DNA of 64,000 bases from Azolla caroliniana. Taxonomy: Eukaryota; Polypodiophyta. The stretch's first letter is position 1. Each line of letters starts with the position of its first letter. The notes below the pieces were generated by a model, which saw only the letters and a program-made list of their open reading frames with translations, searched no databases and was not told where the DNA came from. Below, one piece after another: positions 22,167 through 33,803 of the stretch. The stretch lies in the NCBI GenBank assembly GCA_043228905.1, contig JBHGNT010000013.1:19096001-19160000 (forward strand), in the 5' to 3' direction. A program made the position numbers and the translations under genes.

Positions 22167-24356
22167 CTCGGTTCCTGTGAGATGAGGAGGGGGGCCATCC
22201 TCACCGATTCCCCAAGTACAGAGTAAGGTTTGGTAGATGAATCTATTATCAAGTGATGTTGAAATGGTTGCCTGGGTTACCTTGAGCTGCAACTCTTGTA
22301 ACCTCAACATGACCTTCACGACACAATGGTTCTGGGCTGGACCCTGGATCTTGATGAGCGCCTCCCTCCTGCCACCGAGGAAGTAGACATTGACAGACAA
22401 CTTGCACCTGGGGCAGCAATTGTCACTCCAGTCATTTGTGATCACCGGATGACGGCTCTGCTCCTCTATTGCTGCCGCACCAGAAGAAGAAGACGAGGAG
22501 AGAAGTGCCTTCTTCTTATAAGAAGCAGAGGATTGATCGCCTATCTTACTTGACAATTCTTCCACTTGCATCACCAATGCTTTCTTTTCTGACATTAAGT
22601 CCCCCATCTTACTCTTCAGCTCTTGGATATATGATGTCGCATCGGCGAGCAATGATGCCTTATCCATCTTGGACACATTTGGTACGACAGACCTCAATGC
22701 ATAGAAATGCTGATTCAACCTCTCTCGCCTCTGTCTCTCTGCCTCGACATGGTTCAATGGTTCTTCTCTGCCATTTGCAGGCTTCCTTCCCCGTTTCTTC
22801 ACCGGCTTCAACTTCACCTCAACTTCCTCTACCACAACATTCTGACCAATGCTTTTGTTTCCATCAATTGCTTCCGTTTCCAGTGCAACTCCAGAATCAG
22901 GCAGCACATTTAAACATGTCGAATAGGAGGTCTGCTTTTCTGCGATGGAAACATGGTTGCCATTTACATATTCATCATGGTCAACAGGGCTTTTATGAGG
23001 CCCTAGATTTCGATATGAGCTTGAAATTTTATAGTTCTCGTTGTAAGCACATGGCGCAAGTGAATCTGAGGCAAAGTAGTTGTGTGCCTGCCCTACTGGC
23101 GCATCACAGTTCATAGGATGGTGATTTACAGAATCTTTAACGACCTTGTGCTGCTGTATTATCTGTATGTTACGTCCAGATCCTGTTACAGTGCGTATGT
23201 GGCGGTTAAACTCACCTGATTCAGCTAGCAGAGGTCGAGATTTGGATGCGTTGTTGCTGCAATTAGCTGCCACAGATTGCTTCTGCTCCTCATCAGCAGT
23301 GGCTGTAACAGAGAATCGGCTTCCGCGGCTCTCAGCTTCCAAGCTGCAGCTATAACTTGTGACCTCACCCGTAGCTGCGTCCTTGGCTAGACTTGTATAT
23401 GCTGCAGCCGAGCCTGTATGCAGTAACTTCCTTTGATGGGAGAAGATGACAGCAGTATCCTCGTCCACATCGATCTTACTCAGACTGCTTATACATGTAC
23501 AATCAGGAAATATGCTTTTGACCCTGTGCAGAAACGATTGTGTGGGGGTTATATAGTCAGTGGATCCAAACTCTAGAACACCAGCTATGGTGGGAATGCA
23601 GACAATGGTATGAATGCCAAACTGCTGAGCAAACTCCGCCCTCGGGCAGGGCCCTAGAAAGGTACTAGCAGCCGGCTCATCAGCAGGATGACTAGGTTTC
23701 CTGCAGCTGTATTGACCTCCAAAAATCCATATATACTGAGATGTGGCATAAGCGGCGCCTGGAGCTCCTATGCCGATGGAGAATGTGTTCATCATAGACA
23801 CAAGGAAGAACCACTCGGTGTCGGTCACGTCGGCATCAAGCGTGGCATCAAGCTCTTCTAAATCTTGACCTCCCACCATAGCTTGTAGCTCTCGAAGAAC
23901 CGCCCTCCTCCTTCGTTGGTCTCGCTCACTCTGCTTTGAACTGGTCTGAGAGGAGAAGCTAACGCAAGGGCTAGGGTTAGGAAGAGAAGATGGGTTACAA
24001 TTAGGATTGAAGTAGCCGTCCCCCCAGCAGAGGATTGGATCTGCTGTGGTGCTTTCTTGCGTGGATGCAAGCTGCCAGAAGATAGCATAAGTCCAGCTCA
24101 GAGGGCCATGTTCTGCAGCAGCCTGAAGTTTGTGTTGGAGATTAATGGCCAGGTCATGTGGTGGATGATGAAGGCCAGGTCTAGGGTTAGGGTTAGGGTT
24201 AGGGTTAGGTTCTGCTGTTGGTGGTGGTGGTGGCTGGATGATGTCTGGCTCATGCTGAGCTTCGACAACGTCCCCCATGAAGGCCTCGAGCAGGGCACGG
24301 TCATCGACCCAGTGGCTACGATCCATGGAAGGGGAGACAGCTATGTGCTGTGCCAT
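22128..24356 (-). CDS. MYC-type bHLH transcription factor (intronless)
   Basis: An uninterrupted 742-codon frame starts at [16 protein letters not shown] (24356). Residues about 74-284 form the bHLH-MYC N-terminal domain ([71 protein letters not shown]). A basic patch (KKRGRKP) precedes the bHLH at about 530-582 ([39 protein letters not shown]); H, E and R at the DNA-contact positions predict G-box binding. The C-terminus (about 655-742) is ACT-like. Single-exon structure and domain order match the MYC2/bHLH13 family of jasmonate-responsive regulators. The insert [20 protein letters not shown] in the N-domain is unlike the angiosperm proteins I know, so I give no symbol. A run of NPNPNPNP (residues 51-60) is coded by a TTAGGG-like repeat. 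The last codons lie in a tandem duplication. Confidence 0.9.
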   Translation of the reverse strand: MAQHIAVSPSMDRSHWVDDRALLEAFMGDVVEAQHEPDIIQPPPPPTAEPNPNPNPNPRPGLHHPPHDLAINLQHKLQAAAEHGPLSWTYAIFWQLASTQESTTADPILCWGDGYFNPNCNPSSLPNPSPCVSFSSQTSSKQSERDQRRRRAVLRELQAMVGGQDLEELDATLDADVTDTEWFFLVSMMNTFSIGIGAPGAAYATSQYIWIFGGQYSCRKPSHPADEPAASTFLGPCPRAEFAQQFGIHTIVCIPTIAGVLEFGSTDYITPTQSFLHRVKSIFPDCTCISSLSKIDVDEDTAVIFSHQRKLLHTGSAAAYTSLAKDAATGEVTSYSCSLEAESRGSRFSVTATADEEQKQSVAANCSNNASKSRPLLAESGEFNRHIRTVTGSGRNIQIIQQHKVVKDSVNHHPMNCDAPVGQAHNYFASDSLAPCAYNENYKISSSYRNLGPHKSPVDHDEYVNGNHVSIAEKQTSYSTCLNVLPDSGVALETEAIDGNKSIGQNVVVEEVEVKLKPVKKRGRKPANGREEPLNHVEAERQRRERLNQHFYALRSVVPNVSKMDKASLLADATSYIQELKSKMGDLMSEKKALVMQVEELSSKIGDQSSASYKKKALLSSSSSSGAAAIEEQSRHPVITNDWSDNCCPRCKLSVNVYFLGGRREALIKIQGPAQNHCVVKVMLRLQELQLKVTQATISTSLDNRFIYQTLLCTWGIGEDGPPPHLTGTELISALSRGVCTC

Positions 24357-24488
24357 TGGGGCGAGGGGGGAAGAGGTGAGAAGGAGATAACAGGTGCAGG
24401 TGAAGAGGTGTGTGAGGTTATGTATGTGAGAGAAAGAGAGAGGAGAGAGCAGTTCGATCCAAAACAGGGCGGGGCAGGGAACAGAGGA

Positions 24489-24674
24489 AGCTGGAACAGG
24501 GGAGGCTAACTGACGGCGGAGCTGGAACAGGGGAGGCTAACTGACGGCGGAACTGGAACAGGGGAGGCTAACTGACGGCGGAGCTGGAACAGGGGAGACT
24601 AACTGACGGCGGAACTGGAACAGGGGAGGCTAACTGACGGCGGAGCTGGAACAGGGGAGACTAACTGACGGCAC
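24489..24674. repeat. 31-bp minisatellite, six copies, upstream of the bHLH gene
   Basis: The unit agctggaacaggggaggctaactgacggcgg repeats six times without spacing, about 130-320 bases before the bHLH start codon (gene on minus strand). Variants alternate (agctgg/aactgg and gaggct/gagact), giving a 62-bp higher-order period over the last four units. A (GA)n run follows at 24681-24711, which is (CT)n in the gene's sense. Both probably lie in the 5' UTR or core promoter. Confidence 0.93.
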
Positions 24675-24676
24675 AG

Positions 24677-24712
<36 letters not shown>

Positions 24713-24713
<1 letters not shown>

Positions 24714-25889
24714 TTAGGTTAAAAATACAGGGACCAATGGATGGATGGGGGGGACCTACCCACACGTATATGTCTATCTCTACTTTTGTCCTCTTTTTAA
24801 TCACGTTTCCAAAATGCGTCAAAAAAGTTGATCCATCCATTCATCCATCCATAGATACATACATACATAAGATCGATATAGATAGTTAGATAGACGGATG
24901 GATCAATTTATTCTCCTCCTTTTTTTGTCGGCTTCTCACGTTTGCGCACGTGTCTCTATGCAATCAATCACAGTAGTAGTTAGTAGTAGTAGTAATCGCG
25001 GATTGGCTCTACACAAGTTGTACGTAACCGACAATCGGGGACATTGAGGGGGAAGGAATTGTACATGAAGAGATGATGCTGGTGGCATCCTGATCAATCC
25101 CTCGCGCGTGTGTGGCTCATCTTTTTTTATGTATCCGTGTGTCTCAATACTCGAAGAAATTGTGTGGCCACTCACCTAACATATACATTCTGATGGATAC
25201 CCCTCCATCCACATGTCTATTAGTGCAACATTTGTAAGGTTTCTTTTTTAATAACATGTGCAAGCATCTAGAAGATTAGCCCTGAATTTGTGCACAAGTC
25301 ATTCCCTTATAATGAGAAAAAAGGGTATTCAGTTTAAGGAAATCTAGCATAAAGGAGCTCCGTAATCAAGTAAAAAGTATGCACAATTTACAAAGTTTAA
25401 AGAGCATAAAGGAGTTTCATAATCAAGTATAAGTATGCTCAAATCATCCCCTTCTAATGAGAAAAGGGGTCTTCCTTTTAAGGAAATCTAGCATAAAGGA
25501 GCTCCATAATCAAGTAAATATAATGGTATGAACAAGTCTCAACCAACCATTAGATTACTCTCAACTTAGAAGTGGTTGGGTTTGAGATGTATCTATATCT
25601 CTTTCAACTTCGATATTTACCTAGTTGTAATTGTGTTTTGACACTCTACTAAGTATTATCTATGTGTCATACATTGGGTGTTTATTTTCTAGTCTATCTA
25701 TGCATGTGCTATTCGACACAAAACCTAAAATGAGATCAAACCACAATTGGGGGCGGAAGTTCATATGGAGACAATAATGATTATGCAAAGGATCATAAAA
25801 TCTCTATCAAGTAGAATAAATGGCATCAACAAGTGGAAGTGAAGCCACTTTTACTTTAAGGGATGGAGACATCAACTTCCACCGGACAG

Positions 25890-25892
<3 letters not shown>
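24713..25892. other. bHLH upstream region; 146-bp duplication
   Basis: Short (ATCC)/(ATAC)-type repeats lie around 24829-24900. A segment beginning with aatgagaaaa and containing taaggaaatctagcataaag recurs with a 146-bp period (about 25299-25375 and 25445-25519). No gene is seen. Confidence 0.6.
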
Positions 25893-25929
<37 letters not shown>

Positions 25930-26118
25930 AAAAAAAGCGATGACGTTCCAAGAAACATGTTTATGATGTAACTTTGTACTCAAAACTCTAATTTTTATGA
26001 TTTTTGGTTCGTTGCGAAGCTCATTCAGAGAGCTTTTGGAAACTAAGTTTCCTTATTGTTACATGAAGCTACTAGCAAAATTGTCATCGTCTCAGGTTCT
26101 CTCAATCTTTGTTAGGAT

Positions 26119-27520
26119 GGCTGACACAACAACAAGAAGTGAGTTGATGATTGTTGATGGATGTGGTAGTAATGATGGTTGTGAAAATTACAAGAGGCAA
26201 AAGTGTATCGATTCCACAGAACATGAGAAAACATCATATGATGTTATTCTTGGTGGGAAAGATGTTATTGGAGATGATTATAATATTGACAGTCATGATT
26301 TTGTTAAGGCTTTGCTTTCCGATTTTACATTGGAAAAAAATGAGGAAGATGCTAAAGATTGTGTGGAGGAGGATGTTGTAGAGGTGGTGATGGAGACCAA
26401 GTCTATGCTAGCAACTTTTGACAAGTTTTATGATCGTGGTGTTATTTTGTATTTCACTAGCAAACTTCCTTTGGTATCATGGATTAAGCAGTAGTTGAAT
26501 TCATTCATAATGCCTAATTGTGTTGAGGATGTCTATGTGGGTCCAAGCTATGACGTGGTTTTTCAATCGTTAGAACATCGTACGACTTTGATGGCAAAGG
26601 TACTGATGTTTTTTATAGAAGAATAGTGCATGTGATGGATTATAAAGATTTATTAAAAGAACAATGTCCAATTTGGGTGACCGTTGATTGCAATAACTCA
26701 TTCTTTTGGGATTTACTACCAAGATTGATGTCTCAAATTGGTAAAGTTTTGGTTGCTCATTTTAATTCGTTGAACAAATGTAGATTTTGCATGTTATGGG
26801 ATACAAGTTATAAACTTCCAGGATGGTTGAGTATAGATACATCTCGATTTAGTCGATTCCATTTTAAGCTTCAATGGGAGACCTTTGCAGGACATTGTTT
26901 TAAATGTGGTAAATTGGGGCATTTTATAGTTGAATACCAATCTCATGGTGAACTATCCCTAGAAAATAATGTCAAAGGGAAAAATAAGGAAGATGTTGAG
27001 AAGGATATTGTCTCAATCGTTGATATGGTCATGGATGAAGGAACATCTCATGGGTTAGAGCGAGATCCTAAAGTTCATGGTCATGTTAGAGGTGTTGGGG
27101 AGGAGAATGGAGTATGCATTAATGATGAGCCAGATGTTGAGGATGGAGAGTGGCATCAAGTGAAGCATAAGATAAAAAAGGGAAGGGTGTTCCATAGAAA
27201 GGGACACAAAAAATACTAATGGTAAGGCAATACCAAAAGATCATTTGAGATTGAATGAGGGGTTTAAGAAAAATCCTTGGCAGAAACAAGTGCAAAATCA
27301 GAGATTGTCCAACCAATTAAAATTTGATTCTTCAGGAAGGGTGGGACGACCTCAATTAAATCAAGGACTTCGTTCTCCTAGAGCTAGACAACAAAAGCCT
27401 AATATTGTTGGAGGGGATATAGTACACACGAATCCTTATGCAGCTCTTGAACAAGTAGTTAGTTCATTCATGAATACACTTACTCATAAAGAGCAAGTTC
27501 TTACTAAAGGTGTTAAATGA
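26119..27520 (+). pseudogene. LINE ORF1 (nucleic-acid-binding protein), broken
   Basis: The likely start is MADTTTRSELMIVDG (26119). An acidic N-terminal part (to 26494) ends in a stop after LVSWIKQ. The frame continues at 26626 with DLLKEQCPIWVTVDCN and GWLSIDTSRFSRFHFKLQWE, then a zinc knuckle CFKCGKLGHFIVEY, where the last cysteine of CX2CX4HX4C has become tyrosine. After a further break it ends in TNPYAALEQVVSSFMNTL (27245-27520). ORF1 proteins coat LINE RNA. At least two interruptions. Confidence 0.8.
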
Positions 27521-30500
27521 AAGTGGTATCATGGAATGTGCGAGGGGCATCTTCTCCTCATAAGAAATATATATTATGAAAAACTTTATTTGATAAAGAA
27601 TGGGGTGTTTTATGTGCAGTTGAACATAAGTGTCATGATTTAGCAGGATCTGTGTTACATTTGCGTGGATATTCCGCATATTATGTAGGATAGTGATCAC
27701 ATCATTACTCAGGAGTTGTCATGATAAATCGTGATTTGTTTTATCCACATATAGCCTATAATGATCCATATGGACGTTTTTTGGTGATGGAAGTCAAGTA
27801 TTTTGAGGATTTGATATGGTTGGTAGGAATCTATGCACCCAATAATGCTAATCAACGCATTGAGTTATGGTCTTCAATGTATGCACGATTATTGGTGGGC
27901 TGTGTTGGTTTGTTAATGGGTGATTTTAATATGTGTGTTGATGCTTCACGATCTACTTCACGATTATCATTGATGGATTCTCATGAGCAAGCAGTTTGGG
28001 AAAAATTGGCATCAGAGGTTTTGAAGTTGGATGTATGGTGGAAATGGTTGCATCAAGATGAGGTTGGGTTTACATTTCAGTCTATGCAATATAAGGAAAC
28101 ATGGAGTAGGTTAGATAGAATGTATGTTATGCATGATGAGTCCTTTTTGCTAGAGATGCTTAATATGTCAATTATGCAAGAGGTTGTGACATCAGATCAT
28201 TTTCCCATATGTTTTGAGTTCAATAAACACGAGGTAGATATGTACAAAACATTGCTTGATCGAGTTCCTTTAAGGTTTAATTCTTCTTTATTATTACATT
28301 CCTTATTTGGTGCCTATATGCAACAATTTTTTGGCATGTTTTCAGAACAAGTTATTTCAAAAGGATGGCATGCATGGGATACAACACTAGAAAACATCAA
28401 TGATATTCACCATCTTTATGGTATGGCTAATGCTAAAAGACGTAAGAAATTGATTGATAAGTTTTCATATATTCTTATGCGATGCAATGTACTACTGATG
28501 AATAATCTGCATGATGAAGAGCTTTTGGATGCTCAAGTTCAAGTACAAGACATTGTGAAGAATTTGTCTTGTTAAAGTTATTGACAGACTAGACTACGTC
28601 AATTGAAGGGTGGATTTATAGATAATCAATCACAATCTCATATGTTTTTTCAAGGATTAAGACCACCATATGCTCGTTCAAATGTGGTACAAATTAAGAT
28701 AGGGGACGACATTGTTGTAGACCCAATCAAGGTTATTGAGTTATGTATTACTCATTTCAAGAATTTGATTGGGCCAGAGTTGATTATTAATGAGGGTGTG
28801 TTGAAAGCACGACAAGAGTTTTATAATGTAATTGGGAGTGTCGTGAATAAAAATATATGTCAAGAATTGGATGTTGATTTTGAAGAAGATGAGGTGGAAA
28901 AGGTATTGTTACACCTTCCAAATTGTAAAAGCCCTAGTTGGGATGGTGTTACAAATGAAGTTTTTAAGAAGTATGTTGGCATGCTTAAGAGTCCATTCAC
29001 ACAAATGTTTCAACAATGTTGGGATTCTGGTTTCATGCTTGAGAGCTGGAAGGTGGGCTTAATCAAATTGATACCAAAGGTACCATCTACAGAGTCATTT
29101 CATCAATGGAGGCCTATTTCATTGATGGGAGGGTTATACAAAGTGTTTGCAAAGATATTATCCAACAAACTTTAGAAGTTCTTACCTCAACTTATTCGTC
29201 CTCTCGATATGGTTTTATTACAAGTAGAAATATATTGCATAATGTTTTGAATGTTCAAATGACTACCGATTATGCTCGACATACACATCAAGAAATGGTT
29301 ATGGTGCAATTAGATTTGGAAAAAGCATATGATCATGTTAATTGGTCTTTCTTGTCAGGTCTGACGTATAATATGGGGTTTGGTCCTCGTATGTGTCGAC
29401 TTATCTTTTTGCTAGGGCAAAATGCGACCTCGCGTGTGATGCTTAATGGCGGAGTTACTTCGAAAGTGTTTCTTACTAGATCCGTGCGGCAAGGATGTCC
29501 ACTAAGCCCATTGTTATTTGCTATTGTTACACATTCTTTATTAGCAATGTTGTCAAATCTTGCGGCTAATGGTGATATTGTGGGTTTGCATCTTCCTTCT
29601 GGTGGACAATTGGTGGCTCAAGCGTTGGCTGATGATTCTTTTATGTTTTTACAAGCCTCAAAAGAAAATCTTGAAAGGAGTATGCAAGTTTGGGATCAAT
29701 TTGCTTTGGCTTCAGGGTTGTATATAAATTGGAGGAAGTCTCGCCTTATTTCTTGTATGGAGAGTGATTTTGAATGTTTGGGATGGCGAGGGTTAGTGAT
29801 TACACAAGGATCAATTTATCGACATTTGGGTTATCCATTGGGTGTTAATGTTACAAATGTTCAATTGATTGATTGGATTGGTAGTAAATTGAAGGACAAA
29901 TTACATGGATTTCATGGACCATTTGGCTACTCCTAAAAGGTTAGGGGGTGCAACAATATTGGATTTGGAAAGACATTTGATGGCTCGTAGATTTGCATTA
30001 TTATGAGATATATGTCAACAAGATCAACCATGGATATCTATGATGCAATATTTTATTGACCATGAAGGATTGGTGGATGGGAAAACTATGATTCAAGCAT
30101 CCTGGTGGCCATTACTCAATGGAAGTATTCCACTAAAGATTCGACATTATGTATGTGGACAACATTTGGTAAGATCGTGGCAAGATGCATTATCTCTTTT
30201 TGAATGGGGACCATCAAGTGATCAAGAATATTGCAATTCATTACAAAATGAATTGCTTGTTTCTTCTCGAGTGTTGTTTTGGCATAGGAAAGAGAAGTTG
30301 AGATCTCAATTCGATCGTTTATTTCCATTGGGGATTGTACATTTGGAAGATGTGGTTGATAATGAATCTCAAAGGTTGTCGGATTTTGAAGATGCCAAGC
30401 GATGGTTATGTATTCCCCTAACTTATGGATTTATTTGGGAGAAATTACAAGATATACCATTGTTGCAAGGATCTTTGCCATTGAAAATAAAATTTGCACC

Positions 30501-31161
30501 TTGGGTGGATTGACGGTTACAAGAAGGTACACGCTTATTACAGGTCACTACAAATATATTGTATCATCATGCGATGGCATCATTATCTTGGCTATCTCCT
30601 ACAACAACGAAGTTGTGAAATGTATGGAAGTTTGATGCAAGGTGGTGGAAAATATTACAACGTAGTAGGCATTCCCATCTACCATTTTGTGCAAAGGTAT
30701 TCATATGGAGAGTCATGATTGGTGGGCTCCCATTAGGTTCAACCTTAAAGAGACGAGGACTAGGGTTCAACACTTGTTTCTTTTGCACTGTTCCATTGGA
30801 TGATAGTCCACATAGGTTCATTAAATGTCCTATAGCGTGTACCATTTGGAAGTACTTATCGGACATTTGGCAAGTTTTAACCCGTTGTTGTTTGAGACCT
30901 CAACAATGGGTTTTTTCTCAATATGTTCAAAATGGTTCAAATGATGAGATGGAGATATTGTTCCAATTTTTACGTTATTGGGGTCTACAACACAATTGGA
31001 ATATGCGCAATGCTTTCATGTTTGATAATAGACATGGGGTGAAAGCCTATATAAAGAAGCTTAAAGGTATTCTCATGTGGAATTTTTGGATGTTAGAGCA
31101 TGTGGGGATCATTTCCTCAAATGCATATTCAGGTTTTTTAATAGTCCCTCTCCCTACATAG
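27517..31161 (+). pseudogene. LINE ORF2 (endonuclease, reverse transcriptase, zf-RVT), broken
   Basis: The start MKVVSWNVRGASSPHKK overlaps the ORF1 stop. The endonuclease shows WNVRG, LVGIYAPN, LMGDFNM and TSDHFPI, the usual catalytic motifs. The RT is in two frames: NCKSPSWDGVTNEVFKKY and WRPISLMGGLYK (28603-29175), then QLDLEKAYDHVNWSFL, SVRQGCPLSPLLFAI and ALADDSFMF (29106-29936). The end (30715-31161) has the cysteine/histidine domain CFFCTV...HRFIKCP. About 1215 codons overall, the expected length. An in-frame TGA near 27577, a stop at 28575, and frameshifts at about 29100, 29940 and 30510 disable it. Confidence 0.88.
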
Positions 31162-31268
31162 GCATATGATAGGTAGAGAAGACTAAGAAGTGTCGTAATT
31201 AAGTGGATTTTACTTACAATTAATATAATTGTGTGCTTTTACCAGAGAGAGAGAGAGAGAGAGAGAGA

Positions 31269-33014
31269 TTATAACAATGTGACTATTTGAATTTTGAAAA
31301 GGGAACCATTCTCCTTACAATATGTGATATCGTTTACGCCTCTTGGACACCCTTGAGCAAGTCCCAAACAAACACAATGCATGTGTGCGATCCAACGAGG
31401 GAATTTGTCTATTTAACATGGGACAGAGCCCAATTGTTTCCAAATAAAAAGTTCAAAGTTTTGAAATCTCGCCAATCCCATTTTCCCAACTACTTTTTTA
31501 AGCCAATTCTTAGTTTAGAAATTAAACAAATAAATAGTTATTTTCTTGCCTCTTCTCCACCTTGTGCTACGTTACTTAATGCATTGTTGAACCCTATTGT
31601 TCTTCCCCATTGTCTTCTTTGATGTAAGTGGTTTATGTATATTTGTCTCAAGAATAAAATTGATTTTGTTTTGTTTTCTTGGGTCTCTACAAAAATAGTA
31701 AGTGTAGAGAGAGAGAGAGAGACTTTATTATTGAACCCAAAGTGACGCATTTTTGCATAGTAATGTAGAAAGGAGTAGTGAGTCGTGACACTAAATGTTC
31801 AAGAATTTTACTAGTAAATATTGCAACTAGGAATGGACATTGAAATTATAATAGGAATATTTGTAATTGGATTGACAACGTGTAGAAAGCAAACACTTCG
31901 ATTCCCAAACAAACTATGAATACTTGGTGAGTCTCCTCACCTATGCTCCAATGCCCTATCTCACATTAAAGAGAACATGACCTACATGTAGATATTTTTT
32001 AGTGTTCATAGAGAGGCCAACATTGATCCATGGAACCTTAATACACTATTTTTCTTGATGTGCATCTCCTTCTTGGGAGATACTGAGAGAGATTTTCTCT
32101 AGGTGTTGGGCAAGAGAGAGAGATCCTCTCTCTGTGGTGTCCAGGAAAAAAGACAGAGAGTAAAGATACATATTCTATTCTATGTGGGTGGTGTTAGGAA
32201 AAAGAGTTTGAGATAGTAGAGATATTCTATTCTCTCTCAAAGTTGGGCAAAGTCCGTAACACAATGTAAGTCTATTGTTTAGGGAGGGAGGGATTATGAA
32301 CTTTCATATTTCACTTGAATCACTAAATTAATACACCTCCGATGGAGTTGAAAGACAACGAATAGCCTTCATCCAACAATGGTCGTCCTCTCCATTTCTT
32401 GAGTCAGTGGGCATCCACATAAGATGGAACTATCGTGTCCCTAAAGGGATTCGTACATAATCATCTCATTTGTAAAATTTTATAACTAATGGAAGGAATT
32501 TTTTTGGAAAAAATAAAATAAAATAAAAAATAAAAAATAAATACACCTTGCATTATCTACAAGCTTTATTGGAAGTCTATTAGACTTCTACCAACACAAG
32601 GTGTAAGTGGGTTCTCTTTCTCTTTTTGGTAGACATTTTACCTGTGATTGCTGGATTGTTATTTGCATATTCTTAAAAGACAAAGGAATGGTTAAATCAT
32701 ATCATATTTACATATGATTAAATAAATGCAAAAGAACTCTCTCCCTATATCGCCACCTTTAATTATTTGTGGAATGTGTATGTAGATTGCATTTTTTATT
32801 ATCTATTATCATAGGTCACAAATAAGAAAAACACTAATTAGCTCTGGCCCTCAAAGTGTTTACTAAGTGGCTTAGTTACTATATTTTTAAATAGAAAGTA
32901 GGGATTGTGCATTCAATGTAATCACTTCTTTTATCTTGAGGGTCAAAGAGGTGGGAGATGTATTTGAGGTTCAATTTCAATGCATTTTTGACTTTCTTGA
33001 GATGTGATGATTAT
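31269..33014. other. Intergenic, no gene recognised
   Basis: AT-rich, with a short (GA)n at 31707-31722 and a run of AAATA-type repeats at 32510-32542. An inverted repeat acaccttg...caaggtgt brackets about 32543-32605, with an inner hairpin (agaagtc type). It is too weak to call an element. Confidence 0.55.
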
Positions 33015-33165
33015 TACATATCCTGCCCAATTGCAGGATTGTTTGGTAGCAACTACAAAGGATACCATTGATGTAGGGTTCATTACCTATATAAACCAAA
33101 GACCAATTATGGGTTGATTGGTTGGTGTTTTATAAGGTCAACCTTAGTTTTTACTCTTGATTACT
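33015..33165 (+). pseudogene. Third small LINE fragment
   Basis: The DNA parallels 6455-6600 (ggcaacaactacaaaatattgcattgatgcaaggttc versus ggtagcaactacaaaggatac.attgatgtagggttc; gattgattggtgttt in both). It is therefore another scrap of the ORF2 region seen at 30424-30560. It is non-coding by now. It ends just before the Copia-2 LTR. Confidence 0.55.
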
Positions 33166-33176
33166 AATATCTTCGT

Positions 33177-33434
33177 TGAGAATTAGGTCCCTTTCGGATG
33201 GGCCGAATTCAGGACAAAGGAAAATGTAAATATATTTGAGTCGAGTCTACTTAGACCAGTTATGTAAATAGCCTGAAAGTTATCTAAGTATAAATATAAC
33301 TAGGGAAAACCTTATGTTTGTGTTCACTGTGAGCGTAGATAGTTGTGTTGTTCATTGTCTAGTAGTGTAAGTTGTCTGTTTAACGGTGTACAACGCGTGC
33401 GAGGTTGTTAACTCTGAAGTAGAGTAGCTATAGT

Positions 33435-33491
<57 letters not shown>

Positions 33492-33760
33492 AAAGGGGAT
33501 GGCGAGAGCTTCTCTATTGTAACCGACCGTCGGCAAAGTGTACGAGCTTAGGTCGATGCCTGTGAGTTCGTTTGTTGTATATTACTCTCTCATAGTGATT
33601 TTTTTGGTGTTTGTGGGCACCCGTGGTTTTTTACCCGATTTGGGGTTTTCCACAATATATTTTGTGTACTTTCATCTCAGAGAGGCTTGCTCTCTATTTC
33701 TGCTTGTGTTCCCTATTCTACATCCGACTCGGTTGTAGCCGAGTTCCCGTTTTTCTTACA
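33177..33760 (+). repeat. Copia-2 5' LTR (old, plus strand)
   Basis: It begins about TGAGAATTAGG and ends TTCTTACA, directly before a PBS. A TATA box (TATAAATA) lies at 33289-33296 and a long (GA)n at 33437-33488. The last 40 bases resemble the LTR end of Copia-B (ggttgtagccgagttcc versus ggttgtggctgagcgc). The 5' boundary is the less certain one. Confidence 0.75.
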
Positions 33761-33763
33761 AAT

Positions 33764-33775
33764 TGGTATCAGAGC
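33764..33775 (+). promoter_or_regulatory. Copia-2 primer binding site
   Basis: An exact TGGTATCAGAGC, complementary to the initiator-Met tRNA 3' end, lies three bases after the LTR. Confidence 0.92.
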
Positions 33776-33803
33776 ATAGAAAAATGGAAGATTCATTTGG
33801 GGG

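Larger units (their letters stand above)
25893..31268 (+). mobile_element. L1-type LINE, near full length, decayed, (GA)n on both sides
   Basis: It has a 5' UTR from about 25928, ORF1 at 26119-27520, ORF2 at 27517-31161 and a short 3' UTR to about 31244. The two frames overlap as ATGA (27517-27520). A (GA)n run stands at each boundary (25893-25927, 31245-31268) and no poly(A) is seen. Domain content (CCHC gag-like ORF1; endonuclease, RT and zf-RVT in ORF2) is that of plant L1 elements. Frameshifts and stops make it inactive. The (GA)n on both sides could be the split target site. Confidence 0.87.

Noticed and set aside
24179-24210. Interstitial telomere
   Set aside because: Only about five hexamers, inside an intact coding frame.
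24489-24674. CRISPR-like array
   Set aside because: Units are contiguous with no spacers, in a plant nuclear context; it is a minisatellite.
32543-32605. Foldback MITE
   Set aside because: The arms are 8 bp, with no target duplication or internal similarity to other parts of the window.
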